NCBI GenBank assembly: GCA_001657315.1
Contig: LYSV01000006.1
Coordinates: 28,668 to 92,667, forward strand
From: Flammeovirgaceae bacterium BBD 1991-12
GTDB taxonomy: Bacteria > Bacteroidota > Bacteroidia > Cytophagales > Cyclobacteriaceae
Direction: 5' to 3'
Length of the DNA stretch: 64,000 nucleotides
Under the pieces are notes generated by a model. That model was not told the origin of the DNA, searched no databases, and saw only the letters and a list, made by a program, of their open reading frames with translations. The translations under genes were made by a program, and so were the position numbers. Of this stretch, positions 8,073 through 16,998 are shown in pieces; the stretch's first letter is position 1, and each line of letters opens with the position of its first letter.

Positions 8073-8389
8073 ATGGCAAGTAAAACATTCACAGATAAAC
8101 TTAAATCAGTCAGATTAGATTACTCATCTTCAATAGCAAAGACTCTCAGGTGGCTCCCCTACTCAAAACGATAGGCATCGATGCGGCATACATAGATAAG
8201 GGTGAAGCGCTTTTCAATGAAGTCACTCAGTTGGTAGATGATCAAAAGAAAGAATACCAGGAACAGAACCTTGCATATGACAAGTTTTACCTGGAAAAAG
8301 ATGATGCCTAAGCAGACTTTAATCGCACATTGAAATTAGTAAGAGTGCTATCCAGAAATGACAAAGACTTGCAAAACAGATTATCATGA
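8073..8389 (+). pseudogene. Degraded small helical protein gene (frameshift plus nonsense mutation)
   Basis: From ATG 8073 the frame reads MASKTFTDKLKSVRLDYSSS and then stops at 8169-8171. Shifting frame at about 8141 continues sensibly: DSQVAPLLKTIGIDAAYIDK, VTQLVDDQKKEYQEQN, AYDKFYLEKDDA, then TAA at 8309-8311 where GAA would fit, and on with ADFNRTLKLVRVLSRNDKDL to a stop at 8387. The continuous, charged, helical-bundle character across a shift and an in-frame stop is what indicates a decayed gene. The ancestral function is unknown. Confidence 0.6.
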
Positions 8390-8513
8390 TCATAAGGACA
8401 GCATGGTCATCAGCCTGACCCTAAGTGCATGGCTGTCAGCCATTACAGGCTGGTACCTGTATGCTCTGGACTATTTTAAATCAAATGAGAAAAGTAAAAT
8501 CAAGATAAAATGA
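8358..8513 (+). CDS. Tiny single-helix membrane protein
   Basis: A 51-codon frame starting at ATG 8358, overlapping the pseudogene in another frame. It encodes a hydrophilic start (KTDYHDHKDS), one hydrophobic helix (VISLTLSAWLSAITGWYLYAL) and a Lys-rich tail. Its TGA overlaps the ATG of the DUF1361 gene (ATGA), as do other junctions in this operon, which favours real translation. It could instead be the 3' end of a larger lost membrane gene. Confidence 0.45.
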   Translation: MTKTCKTDYHDHKDSMVISLTLSAWLSAITGWYLYALDYFKSNEKSKIKIK

Positions 8514-9187
8514 AAAAAGTATTTGATCCAACTTTCGGACGAGCTGTGATCAGCAGTCCTTTGGGTGTATTGTTCCAGTTAACCTTATTTTGTTTACTGC
8601 TGATCTTTCTGAGCTACTTCAGATCTTCAAATATCACCTATTTTTTCCTGGCGCGGAATCTCTTTCTGGCGTGGGTCCCTTTGATCTTTGCCGTCATCTG
8701 GGCAAACCGGCTCAGGTACGGATCACTGAAAATATGGAAGACGGTTGTACTGTTCTGCCTGTGGCTTTTGTTCTTCCCCAATGCACCCTACCTGATCACT
8801 GACCTTGTACACTTAAATAATCGTTTCAACCCGGCCATATGGGCGGACACCCTGCAGCTGTTTTCCTGTGCTTTCACAGGCCTGATCCTGGGCATCTATT
8901 CTCTGCATATTGTTCATCGGTCACTCAGTAGCCGTATGAACTCCATGTCATCATGGAGTATCATAGTGGCCAGCCTGGTGCTCTCGGGCTTTGGCATCTA
9001 TCTGGGACGTGTACAGCGGTGGAACAGCTGGGACCTTTTCACCAACCCCATTGCACTGCTGGTAGATTCCGTTGAGCAGTTTACCAATCCTCAGGCTTTG
9101 AAAATGACGCTGAGTTTCTCAGTATTGCTGTTCATAACCTATTTCATGTTAAAAACCATTATCCGTCATGAGCGTATTGGGCGATAG
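8510..9187 (+). CDS. DUF1361 membrane protein
   Basis: 225 residues with about six or seven transmembrane helices. Family hallmarks: YFFLARNLFLAWVPLIFA, the short loop WANRLRYGS, LFFPNAPYLITDLVHL and GIYLGRVQRWNSWDLFTNP, all conserved motifs of DUF1361. Function unknown. The downstream diacylglycerol kinase gene starts inside its 3' end (20-base overlap), so the two are co-translated. Upstream it overlaps the tiny ORF by ATGA. Confidence 0.85.
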   Translation: MKKVFDPTFGRAVISSPLGVLFQLTLFCLLLIFLSYFRSSNITYFFLARNLFLAWVPLIFAVIWANRLRYGSLKIWKTVVLFCLWLLFFPNAPYLITDLVHLNNRFNPAIWADTLQLFSCAFTGLILGIYSLHIVHRSLSSRMNSMSSWSIIVASLVLSGFGIYLGRVQRWNSWDLFTNPIALLVDSVEQFTNPQALKMTLSFSVLLFITYFMLKTIIRHERIGR

Positions 9188-9536
9188 CTTAAAGAAGAAT
9201 CTGATAAGCTACAGGCATGCTTTCAATGGAGTAAAGTATGTGCTGGGCCATGAGAACAATATTTTTTATCAGGTCATAGCGGCCATTGCCACTATTCTGA
9301 TCAGTTACGCCCTCGAGCTGAACAGAATGGAATGGATCATTATTTGTATCATGATCGGTCTTGTGCTCATGGCTGAGACGTTCAATTCAGCCATCGAAAA
9401 GCTGGCCGATCACCTGCACCCGCAAAAACATCCGGCTATCGGGCTGGTCAAGGATATTGCTGCAGGAGCAGTACTGATCATAGCTACGACAGCCGCCGTT
9501 GTCGGGATGATCATTTTCATCGGAAAACTGTATTAA
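9168..9536 (+). CDS. dgkA: Diacylglycerol kinase / undecaprenol kinase family protein
   Basis: 122 residues, the usual length for the small integral-membrane DAGK family. An amphipathic start (RHAFNGVKYVLGHENNIF) is followed by three helices; the catalytic signature is AETFNSAIEKLADHL (E-x-x-N-S-A-I-E-x-x-x-D). It phosphorylates diacylglycerol or undecaprenol with ATP at the inner membrane, recycling lipid carrier. It is the last gene of the plus-strand run that begins at 4511 and overlaps the DUF1361 gene. Gram-negative DgkA and Gram-positive-type undecaprenol kinase cannot be told apart by eye. Confidence 0.88.
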   Translation: MSVLGDSLKKNLISYRHAFNGVKYVLGHENNIFYQVIAAIATILISYALELNRMEWIIICIMIGLVLMAETFNSAIEKLADHLHPQKHPAIGLVKDIAAGAVLIIATTAAVVGMIIFIGKLY

Positions 9537-9596
9537 GGGATCGTCTATCGTAATCGTAGATGGGAAAACCAATTCTCTCCGATGGACCTGATCACA

Positions 9597-9902
9597 TCAA
9601 AGGGAATCATTCCATGCGCGTATCCCACCATCCAGGTTATACAGTGAAGTAAACCCTTTTGAGCCCATGTAACCACAGGCTTTACCGCTGCGGTTGCCAC
9701 TGCGGCAATACACAAGATAGGTTTTGTCCTTATCCAGTTTGTCTATTTCCGCCGGAAAGGAAGGGTCCATAATGTTGATCAGTACAGCCCCTGGTATGGT
9801 ACCTTCCACTTCTTCTTCCGGTGCCCTTACATCCAAAACTGTAGTATTTTCGTTCTCCATTAGCTCCTTGAACTTTTCTGGAGAGATGTTTTCGAAACTC
9901 AT
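9597..9902 (-). CDS. Single-domain rhodanese-like protein
   Basis: 101 residues covering one rhodanese domain: TVLDVRAPEEEVEGTIPGA, then YLVYCRSGNRSGKA, whose Cys66 is the expected sulfur acceptor in a CRSGNRS active-site loop, and the closing NLDGGIRAWN. No signal peptide, so cytoplasmic. Such proteins move sulfane sulfur in thiol metabolism or cluster and tRNA thiolation. It lies 156 bases after hemL on the same strand, separated by a hairpin (9963-9998), so it may be read separately. Confidence 0.87.
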   Translation of the reverse strand: MSFENISPEKFKELMENENTTVLDVRAPEEEVEGTIPGAVLINIMDPSFPAEIDKLDKDKTYLVYCRSGNRSGKACGYMGSKGFTSLYNLDGGIRAWNDSL

Positions 9903-9962
9903 TTGATCTTATGCTTGTTGCCTGCCGCTATGTCTGTCCTGTGATAAAGGACTGCTCCGTTG

Positions 9963-9998
9963 AGCAGGTCATTTGTATCCAACAAATTATATCCTGCT
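9963..9998. promoter_or_regulatory. Two-step hairpin between hemL and the rhodanese gene
   Basis: AGCAGG (9963-9968) pairs with CCTGCT (9993-9998), and ATTTGT (9971-9976) with ACAAAT (9982-9987) inside it. There is no T-run on either side, so a classical terminator is unlikely; it could be an RNA structure in the leader of the minus-strand rhodanese transcript or a processing site. Confidence 0.35.
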
Positions 9999-10058
9999 AA
10001 GTTTCACATAGCAACTCATATTGTCAAGCCTCCGGATAGTAATCTGCTTCCCGGATTT

Positions 10059-11351
10059 CTATTTATGCATGGATGAAAGTACCTGAAAGTTGACTTCAAT
10101 AATACGGTCTGCAATATCATCAGTAATAGCATGGGAGATGAACAAGGCCTCAAACTGTGACGGTGCCAGGTAAATCCCTTTTTCCAGCATTTTTTTAAAA
10201 TAGTCGGCAAACAGGTAAGTGTCCGACATTCTGGCCGATTCAAAATCACGAACTTTCTCATCCGTAAAGAAAAGGCTGAACATGGAGCCAATATGATTTA
10301 TGGTATAATTCAGTCCAAGCGCCTGCAGGTTTTTTCTGATACCCTCCACAATTCTCGTGGAGACGGCATCTGCTTCCTGGTAGATCTGCTGATTTTTATG
10401 AAGATGGTCCAGTATAGCAAAACCAGCCGCCATGGCCACCGGATTTCCTGACAGCGTACCGGCCTGATAAACGGGGCCCTCTGGTGATACAAAATCCATG
10501 ATCTCCTTTTTGCCACCATACGCACCAACGGGCATGCCTCCCCCGATGATCTTACCTAATGTGGTCATATCCGGCGTTACGCCCAGCACCTGCTGAGCGC
10601 CACCTGGCGCCAGACGAAAGCCTGTCATCACTTCATCAAAGATCAAAACAATATTTTCGTCGTCACAAAGGGTCCTTAATCCTTCCAGAAAACCAGCGTC
10701 AGGAAGCACACAGCCCATATTCCCCGCTACCGGCTCTATGATAATAGCTGCAATCTCATCCCTGTTTGCCGAAGCAAGTTGTTTAACGGTTTCCAGGTCA
10801 TTGAACGGTGCAGTCAGTGTGTCCCGGGCAGTACCTTCTGTAACGCCGGGACTATCCGGCACACCCATAGTAGCAGCACCGCTGCCCGCAGCGATCAAAA
10901 AGGAGTCACCATGTCCATGATAGCAACCTTCAAATTTTATGATCTTGTCTTTACCGGTATATCCCCGGGCCAGACGTACGGCCGACATAGTAGCTTCAGT
11001 ACCGCTGTTGACCATCCTCACCTTGTCTATGGAAGGCACAATTGAGGTGATCAGCTCTGCCATCTCTACCTCCCTCCGTGTAGGTGCGCCGAATGACAGC
11101 GAGCTTCCGATGGCCTTTGCCACAGCCTCTTCAATGATCTCATGGGCATGCCCCAGAAACATAGGGCCCCACGAATTGATCAGTTCTATGTATTCATTGC
11201 CATCTTCATCATACAAGAAGGCACCCTTGGCAGATTTTATAAAAACAGGATCACCACCTACCGCTTTGAATGCTCTTACCGGTGAGTTTACCCCGCCTGG
11301 AATGAAATGTTTGGCTTTCGAAAAGAGTTCCTTACTGTTTTTCAATTGCAT
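10059..11351 (-). CDS. hemL: Glutamate-1-semialdehyde 2,1-aminomutase
   Basis: 430 residues, the normal size. It converts glutamate-1-semialdehyde to 5-aminolevulinate in the C5 route to tetrapyrroles, using PLP/PMP. Motifs: FIPGGVNSPVRAF at the start, VNSGTEATMSAVRLARG, CYHGHGDSFL, IFDEVMTGFRLAPGGAQ and TLGKIIGGGMPVGAYGG with the PLP-binding Lys. The 5' end overlaps the stop of the upstream periplasmic-binding gene by 20 bases, making it downstream in a guaA-(11332-13098)-hemL operon. No missing residues were seen. Confidence 0.97.
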   Translation of the reverse strand: MQLKNSKELFSKAKHFIPGGVNSPVRAFKAVGGDPVFIKSAKGAFLYDEDGNEYIELINSWGPMFLGHAHEIIEEAVAKAIGSSLSFGAPTRREVEMAELITSIVPSIDKVRMVNSGTEATMSAVRLARGYTGKDKIIKFEGCYHGHGDSFLIAAGSGAATMGVPDSPGVTEGTARDTLTAPFNDLETVKQLASANRDEIAAIIIEPVAGNMGCVLPDAGFLEGLRTLCDDENIVLIFDEVMTGFRLAPGGAQQVLGVTPDMTTLGKIIGGGMPVGAYGGKKEIMDFVSPEGPVYQAGTLSGNPVAMAAGFAILDHLHKNQQIYQEADAVSTRIVEGIRKNLQALGLNYTINHIGSMFSLFFTDEKVRDFESARMSDTYLFADYFKKMLEKGIYLAPSQFEALFISHAITDDIADRIIEVNFQVLSSMHK

Positions 11352-13098
11352 ACTGATCGTCCTCCGTCTTATAGGATATCTTCACCCCTTCATCCTCAAA
11401 AGTCAGAATAGGTACAATATTGTTATCGTTGGTATTTTTGTAACGATGGCCAACGGTGAGGCAACCATCGAGCATTTCTTCCTCATTCCACCCTATCTGA
11501 AAATATTTACCATACTTGTTGAGGCCAGCGCCCACCATCATCATCAGATCGTATCCTACCTCTACATATTTGCCTGGAACAGTCTTATGCTTCTTTATAT
11601 AAGCCTCGCGGAAAGCTGCGTAGTCCTCCGAATCCTTCACTTTGTAAACCGGCGCATAAAGTGTAACTCCAAGCCTGCGGTAGACTTCATAGTCAATGGC
11701 AGTCAGCTCCAGCCAGTTGGCTGATCCTATCACGCTGATGGAATCTCCACGTGTCTCCACGGAGCTGAGCACTTTGGATGAGATGAGATCATTTCCCGAG
11801 GCTACAAATATATGGCCCACACTGTCCGGAGCGATCTGATATCTTTCCTTTGCTTCATCGGTAGATGCTTCCGTGATCTTTTTATCAGTGATCAGCAGAA
11901 GGTCCAGTATCTGACGGGTGGAGTCTTTCCTGATCTTTTTTGTGATAATAATTTCAAATCCTTCCTTCTCGATCCTTTGTTTATAGGCATAGGCAAGCGC
12001 CGAATCACTTTTGCTTTCACCATAGAATATTATCCCAGGCTTTTTTTCCATGCGTTCCGCCGCAAAGTCCGCTGTCCTACGGCCTATCGTCTCGTTGCTG
12101 GGGTGGTAAAGAAATGAATAGGGATTGTTTCCGATCACCTCAGCATCAGTCCTTAACGGGTTGATCACATTTATTTTATGGGCAAAGGAGAACTCGTTTA
12201 CCATTTCCGTCAGTCTGGATGAAAACGGACCTATGATCAGGTCCATCCCTCTCAGCTCCTCCTGAGCCAGTATATCCTCGGTCACTGCTTCGTTCCTTTT
12301 GGTATCGTATGAGAACAGCTTCAGGGCCACTCCCTGCCTTTCAAGGGTATCCACAGCCAATTGTATCCCCTGGTAAATGTCCAGTACAAACTGATTGAAT
12401 TTTCTCCGCTCGTTCGGCTCCAGGTCCCGTACCATAAAAGGATAGAGCATAGCCACCCGGTATTCATCTCTGAACACGGGTTGCTGAGCGGCGAGCATGT
12501 TAAATCTGGCAGGATCCAGCTTAAAACGGTCGATGATCTCGTTCAAAAGATAATGATCCTGATTGACCAACGGTTGGGAAGTTATGTTTTGGGCCAACGC
12601 TCTGCCCAACTGTTTTTCTGCCGGATAGGTCTGGTAGAGCTCCACCAGTTTTTCATGATCTTCAATATGCGAAAAGTAAAAATACTTGAGGTTTTCAGCA
12701 TCCTTACGGACCTCTTTATTCTTAATATCCTGAAGAACAGTTATGGCAAGGTCATAGCTTCCGGACTCCATATGGACCTGGCCCAGCCAGTAATTCACTT
12801 CATCGATCCGGCTCCACTTGCCATAAAGCTGCTTGACCTGTAAGAACATATCCCTGGCCAGGGCCGGGTATTCCTCGCGATAGGCAGATACAGCGTAGTA
12901 AAAGCTGGCATAAGCTGAAAAAGGATTGTTCTCATCCTTCGCAATCAATGGTTTAAAGGCCTCGCGGGCCAAGTTGTATTTACCTTCATTGAAAAAGGCC
13001 TTAGCCGCAAGGTAGTCTTTCTGAAAGCTTTGCTGCCCCTGAACGGCACCTGAAAAAAACAAAAGCCAGACAAATCCGATTTTTACAAAATATTTCAT
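11332..13098 (-). CDS. Secreted TPR plus type-1 periplasmic binding (LivK/LppC-like) protein
   Basis: From the ATG at 13098 (the longer frame to 13152 would run into guaA) the product has 588 residues: signal peptide MKYFVKIGFVWLLFFSGAVQ cleaved before the GQ-Q stretch, TPR repeats to about residue 200 (YLAAKAFFNEGKYNLAREAF), then a class-1 periplasmic-binding fold (VAMLYPFMV, MDLIIGPFSSRLTEMVNEF, INPLRTDAEVIGNNPYS, IIFYGESKSDSALAYAYKQR). It resembles the amino-acid ABC-transporter substrate-binding family, but no permease genes are near. TPR fusions of this kind occur in Bacteroidota, where a role with cell-wall synthesis like LpoA has been suggested only by analogy. Confidence 0.8.
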   Translation of the reverse strand: MKYFVKIGFVWLLFFSGAVQGQQSFQKDYLAAKAFFNEGKYNLAREAFKPLIAKDENNPFSAYASFYYAVSAYREEYPALARDMFLQVKQLYGKWSRIDEVNYWLGQVHMESGSYDLAITVLQDIKNKEVRKDAENLKYFYFSHIEDHEKLVELYQTYPAEKQLGRALAQNITSQPLVNQDHYLLNEIIDRFKLDPARFNMLAAQQPVFRDEYRVAMLYPFMVRDLEPNERRKFNQFVLDIYQGIQLAVDTLERQGVALKLFSYDTKRNEAVTEDILAQEELRGMDLIIGPFSSRLTEMVNEFSFAHKINVINPLRTDAEVIGNNPYSFLYHPSNETIGRRTADFAAERMEKKPGIIFYGESKSDSALAYAYKQRIEKEGFEIIITKKIRKDSTRQILDLLLITDKKITEASTDEAKERYQIAPDSVGHIFVASGNDLISSKVLSSVETRGDSISVIGSANWLELTAIDYEVYRRLGVTLYAPVYKVKDSEDYAAFREAYIKKHKTVPGKYVEVGYDLMMMVGAGLNKYGKYFQIGWNEEEMLDGCLTVGHRYKNTNDNNIVPILTFEDEGVKISYKTEDDQYAIEKQ

Positions 13099-13108
13099 GT
13101 ATTGCACT

Positions 13109-14638
13109 TTATTCCCACTCAATGGTGGCCGGTGGTTTGGAACTGATATCATACACCACCCTGTTCACACCTTTTACCGTATTGATTATTTCATTGGAAA
13201 TATCCGCCAGGAACTCATAGGGCAGATGACACCAGTCGGCGGTCATACCGTCAACACTGGTCACTGCCCTGAGGCTGACCACCCGTTCATAGGTACGTTC
13301 ATCGCCCATCACTCCCACGGATTGTATCGGCAGCAGCATGGCTCCTGCCTGCCATACGTCATCATAAAGGCCGGCTTCTTTCAGCCCCCTGATAAAAATA
13401 TGATCCACGTCCTGAAGGATACGTACTTTTTCGGAAGTTATATCCCCCAGTATCCTTATTCCCAGCCCGGGCCCGGGAAAAGGATGACGACCAAGAATCT
13501 TTTGATCAATTTCCAGCGTTTTCCCAACCCTGCGTACCTCATCCTTGAATAACGTATTCAGGGGCTCTACTACCTTAAGCTTCATAAAATCCGGCAGCCC
13601 ACCCACATTGTGATGTGACTTGATCGTGGCCGATGGACCTTTAACAGAAACAGATTCAATCACATCAGGGTAGATCGTCCCCTGTCCCAGCCACTTCACA
13701 TTTTGGATCTTGTGCGCCTCTTCATCAAATACCTCAATGAATGTCCTGCCGATAGCCTTGCGTTTGGCCTCAGGGTCTGTTACGCCTTCCAACGCTGCAT
13801 AGAATTTATTTTTGGCATCCACACCTGTGACATTAAGCCCCATATCCTCGTAGGAATGTAATACCTCTTCAAATTCGTGTTTCCTCAGCAGGCCGTTATC
13901 AACAAAAATACAATGTAACTGGCCCCCTATGGCACGGTGGATCAATGTAGCCGCCACCGACGAATCCACTCCACCGGAAAGCCCCATCACTACCTGATCA
14001 CCTCCCAGCTTGTCCCTGAGGGCATCTACCGTGGTTTCCACAAAAATATCCGGGGTCCAGTCCTGCGCACAGCCGCAGATATGGACCACGAAATTCCTCA
14101 ACAAGGTTTTCCCCTGAAGCGTGTGAGTAACCTCTGGGTGGAACTGAATACCGTAGGTCTCCTCATCGTGGATCTTGTATGCAGCAACGTCCACAGTGGC
14201 CGTACTGGCAATAATATCAAAGTTTTCCGGCAGGGAAGAGATGGTATCCCCATGAGACATCCATACCTGTGAATCAATGGTGATCTCCTTCATCAGCTCA
14301 TTATGCTGGTCTACCCGCGATAGTTTGGCCCTGCCAAATTCACGGATCTCAGAAGGAAGTACGTTACCCCCATCCCTGTGTGCCATCAACTGCGCTCCGT
14401 AACAGACTCCCAAAACGGGTATTTTTTTTCGAAACGAATCTATGGGTATTTCAGGGGCGTCCTCCTGCCGCACCGAACACGGACTTCCTGAGAAGATCAC
14501 ACCTTTAATGTTATCTGTAATTTCGGGAATATGATTGTAAGGATGGATCTCACAATAAACATTCAGCTCCCGTACTCGCCTGGCAATCAATTGGGTGTAT
14601 TGGGAACCAAAGTCCAGGATCAAGATCTGTTCTGCCAT
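13109..14638 (-). CDS. guaA: GMP synthase (glutamine-hydrolysing)
   Basis: 509 residues. It aminates XMP to GMP using glutamine and ATP in the cytoplasm. N-terminal class I glutamine amidotransferase ([17 protein letters not shown]; nucleophile in [21 protein letters not shown]), then the ATP-pyrophosphatase domain with PP-loop [12 protein letters not shown] and the C-terminal dimerisation domain ([26 protein letters not shown]). The start is well fixed by the family's [12 protein letters not shown] opening. A TATTTTTG -7 box ends only five bases before this ATG. First gene of the minus-strand operon with the TPR-binding protein and hemL. Confidence 0.98.
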   Translation of the reverse strand: MAEQILILDFGSQYTQLIARRVRELNVYCEIHPYNHIPEITDNIKGVIFSGSPCSVRQEDAPEIPIDSFRKKIPVLGVCYGAQLMAHRDGGNVLPSEIREFGRAKLSRVDQHNELMKEITIDSQVWMSHGDTISSLPENFDIIASTATVDVAAYKIHDEETYGIQFHPEVTHTLQGKTLLRNFVVHICGCAQDWTPDIFVETTVDALRDKLGGDQVVMGLSGGVDSSVAATLIHRAIGGQLHCIFVDNGLLRKHEFEEVLHSYEDMGLNVTGVDAKNKFYAALEGVTDPEAKRKAIGRTFIEVFDEEAHKIQNVKWLGQGTIYPDVIESVSVKGPSATIKSHHNVGGLPDFMKLKVVEPLNTLFKDEVRRVGKTLEIDQKILGRHPFPGPGLGIRILGDITSEKVRILQDVDHIFIRGLKEAGLYDDVWQAGAMLLPIQSVGVMGDERTYERVVSLRAVTSVDGMTADWCHLPYEFLADISNEIINTVKGVNRVVYDISSKPPATIEWE

Positions 14639-15121
14639 GGCTGCAAAAATAGTATGAGCCTTTTGGAAATGCTATAAAAAGTAACAAAGATAGTTTCTAA
14701 TGCACAATAACACTTTCTGTACGCCTTAAAGCTGCCTGCTTATCTTAAAATCAGTAATTAATATGGGTAAAATCGCGTAAAAACAGAGTAGCATCCCAGT
14801 CAAAACAAAGGACCGGGCTTTATTAAAACAGGCATTGGAAAAACTGTAAGGTACCTGTGGTTGAAAGCACCAAATATTATTTACTCGCCCGGCCGGCCTT
14901 ATGTTACTGCTTATCACATCTAAACTATAGTGTAACCACCAACCCATCAGTAAAAGTATATAACACGATGGGAAATGTTGTCTTAACTGAAAAAGGCGTT
15001 TTGAGTGCAGGAACAGATTTTCATTGGGATTAATAAAGCCCGGCATGTATATTGTGAATATTTTTGTTAATAATGTACACCCCCCCGCACGCACGCAGGA
15101 TTATCAAGCAATAGAGTATTT
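14639..15121. other. Intergenic region between divergent guaA and the TIGR03032-like gene
   Basis: About 480 bases. Apart from the guaA -7 box at the left end I see nothing functional. A 122-codon minus frame (14726-15094) is rich in Cys, Phe and Leu with no family features. A CCCCCCCGCACGCACGCA tract lies at 15073-15090. Confidence 0.4.
14644..14651 (-). promoter_or_regulatory. -7 box directly before guaA
   Basis: Minus strand reads TATTTTTG (TAnnTTTG) with only five bases between it and the guaA ATG. If transcription begins about seven bases after the box, the message would start at or next to the start codon, so a leaderless or near-leaderless guaA mRNA is possible. Confidence 0.45.
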
Positions 15122-16183
15122 ATGAGCAAAAACATACCGGCTCCCTTCAGTTGCCAGAGCACGCCGCAAGTCCCTGAACTGTTGAACAGCCTTAACTGTA
15201 CCCTTGCTATCACCACTTTTCAGGCAGGAAAGGTAATTTTCATAAGCGCCAAAAATGATCACGAGATCATACAGCTCCCACGGACTTTTCATAAGCCTAT
15301 GGGACTTGCTGTTAAGGAAGATAAAATTGCACTGGCCTCCAAAGATGAATTAATATTGTTCAAGGGTTCAACTACTCTGGCCAGCAGCTATCCAAAAAAA
15401 ACCGGTATCTATGATATGCTGTATGTTCCCACTGCTGTATATCAGACGGGAGAGATCGATATTCATGATATTGCATGGGTGGGAGATGACCTTTACGCCG
15501 TAAACACCTCTTTTTCCTGCCTTGTCCAATTGGATGAATACCATCATTTTTCCCCTGTCTGGCAGCCATCCTTTGTGTCTGCATTGGCTTCCGAAGACCG
15601 GTGTCACTTAAATGGAATGGCTACTGAAGATAATAAGATCAAATATACAACGGCTTTTGGTACGGGAGATACTCCTCAAAGCTGGAAAGCTCATATTCCA
15701 AATGGAGGGATCATCATTGATGTAGAGCAAAACGAAATCCTGAGCTCCGACCTGGCCATGCCGCACTCGCCAAGGATATTTGACGGTGATCTTTTTGTAT
15801 TACTATCGGCAACGGGTGAATTAGTACAAATTGATAGAGAAAACGGGAAGCGGGAAGTTATTTACCAAAAGGATGGATTTGTAAGGGGCCTGGCAAAATA
15901 TGACGACTATATGTTCATAGGCTTTTCAAGATTGCGTAAGAACAGCTCCAGCTTTTCAAAACTGGGATTCTCTGAGAAAGCACTGCATTCCGGCATAGCC
16001 ATAATTCATGCCAAAACCAGGGCTTTGGTTGGGGAAATAAGATATCTTGCCTCAGTAGATGAGATCTATGATATTCAGATAATCCCAAATTATAACAGAC
16101 CCAACATCCTGAATACAATAAGTCAGGACTACAAATCAGCATTAATAACCCCACAAAGCACCTATTGGGGAAAATCACAGTAA
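15122..16183 (+). CDS. TIGR03032/DUF4915-like beta-propeller protein
   Basis: 353 residues, no signal peptide. The opening SCQSTPQVPELLNSLNCTLAITTFQAGKV is typical of the family (L-x-x-L-x-x-S-L-x-x-TTYQAGK), followed by repeating beta-strand units, HDIAWVGDDLYAVNTSFSCL, CHLNGMATEDNKIKYTTAFG, MPHSPRIFDGDLFVLLSATG and the FIGFSRLRKNS block. These are the conserved signatures of TIGR03032 proteins, a cytoplasmic propeller of unknown role, elsewhere linked with TPR proteins. It stands alone with an ATG start; no Shine-Dalgarno is visible. Confidence 0.85.
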   Translation: MSKNIPAPFSCQSTPQVPELLNSLNCTLAITTFQAGKVIFISAKNDHEIIQLPRTFHKPMGLAVKEDKIALASKDELILFKGSTTLASSYPKKTGIYDMLYVPTAVYQTGEIDIHDIAWVGDDLYAVNTSFSCLVQLDEYHHFSPVWQPSFVSALASEDRCHLNGMATEDNKIKYTTAFGTGDTPQSWKAHIPNGGIIIDVEQNEILSSDLAMPHSPRIFDGDLFVLLSATGELVQIDRENGKREVIYQKDGFVRGLAKYDDYMFIGFSRLRKNSSSFSKLGFSEKALHSGIAIIHAKTRALVGEIRYLASVDEIYDIQIIPNYNRPNILNTISQDYKSALITPQSTYWGKSQ

Positions 16184-16321
16184 CACATATGAAACGATCA
16201 GAATAGTTTTCGTGGCACAACCACATTAGCGAACTTTCCGTACCAGATATGTGCCGTGGACGTTGCAGGTCATAACAACGTAGACGACGTTTAACAGCTA
16301 AAAAGAATAACAGACAAACCC

Positions 16322-16993
16322 ATGATCCTACCAGAATTCCAAAACATACTTTTGTTCCTTACTGCGGCATCCATTCTGATCATCATTCCTGGCCCGGCGG
16401 TGCTGTATATTGTAGCCAGAAGCATGGAACAGGGGTACCGCGCGGGTATGGTATCCGTGCTGGGTATAGGTGCCGGAGGGCTGGTACATGTTTTTGCGGC
16501 TGGTATAGGTATTTCCTCATTGTTTGTGGCCTCTGCAGCGGCATTTTCAGTACTAAAATATCTGGGTGGGTTATACCTGATCTATCTGGGCATAAGAAAA
16601 CTACTGGACAAGGCCACTTTCACCCATGACGTGCAGATCGATAAAAAGAAAAAGCTGCGTAAAATATTTTATGAGGGGGTAGTGGTCAACGTATTTAATC
16701 CAAAAGCCGCCATTTTTTTCTTTGCTTTTTTGCCTCAGTTCATCTCCATTGAAAAAGGTGGTGTTACTTCACAGATCATCTTTCCAGGCATGTTATTCAT
16801 TCTTATTGCCATTGTAAGCGACACTCTTTACGTGCTGGTTTCAGGAAAGTTTGCGTCCTGGATCAAGACCCATCCCATGTACCTCAGGCTGCACAAGTAT
16901 GTGATCGGATCAATTTATATTTTTCTCGGTGCCCTCACCCTGGCTGCCAATCCACCATCCACGCAGAATGCATCTGCCAAGTCATCTCTATAG
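16322..16993 (+). CDS. LysE/RhtB-family amino-acid exporter
   Basis: 223 residues, six hydrophobic helices. Signatures: AASILIIIPGPAVLYIVARS with the family's P-G-P near the first helix, GYRAGMVSVLGIGAGGLVHVFAAG, YLGGLYLIYLGIRKL, and VVNVFNPKAAIFFFAFLPQF, the N-P-K-A segment. Members export amino acids such as homoserine or threonine; the substrate is unpredictable. Six bases before the alpha/beta hydrolase gene, so probably a two-gene operon. Confidence 0.9.
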   Translation: MILPEFQNILLFLTAASILIIIPGPAVLYIVARSMEQGYRAGMVSVLGIGAGGLVHVFAAGIGISSLFVASAAAFSVLKYLGGLYLIYLGIRKLLDKATFTHDVQIDKKKKLRKIFYEGVVVNVFNPKAAIFFFAFLPQFISIEKGGVTSQIIFPGMLFILIAIVSDTLYVLVSGKFASWIKTHPMYLRLHKYVIGSIYIFLGALTLAANPPSTQNASAKSSL

Positions 16994-16998
16994 GATCT

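Noticed and set aside
10939..11724. 261-codon plus-strand frame opposite hemL and the binding-protein gene
   Set aside because: It spans two clear minus-strand genes and its text is the complement of their conserved motifs.
14726..15094. 122-codon minus-strand frame in the guaA upstream region
   Set aside because: Composition typical of random AT-rich DNA (many Phe, Leu, Cys) and no domain.
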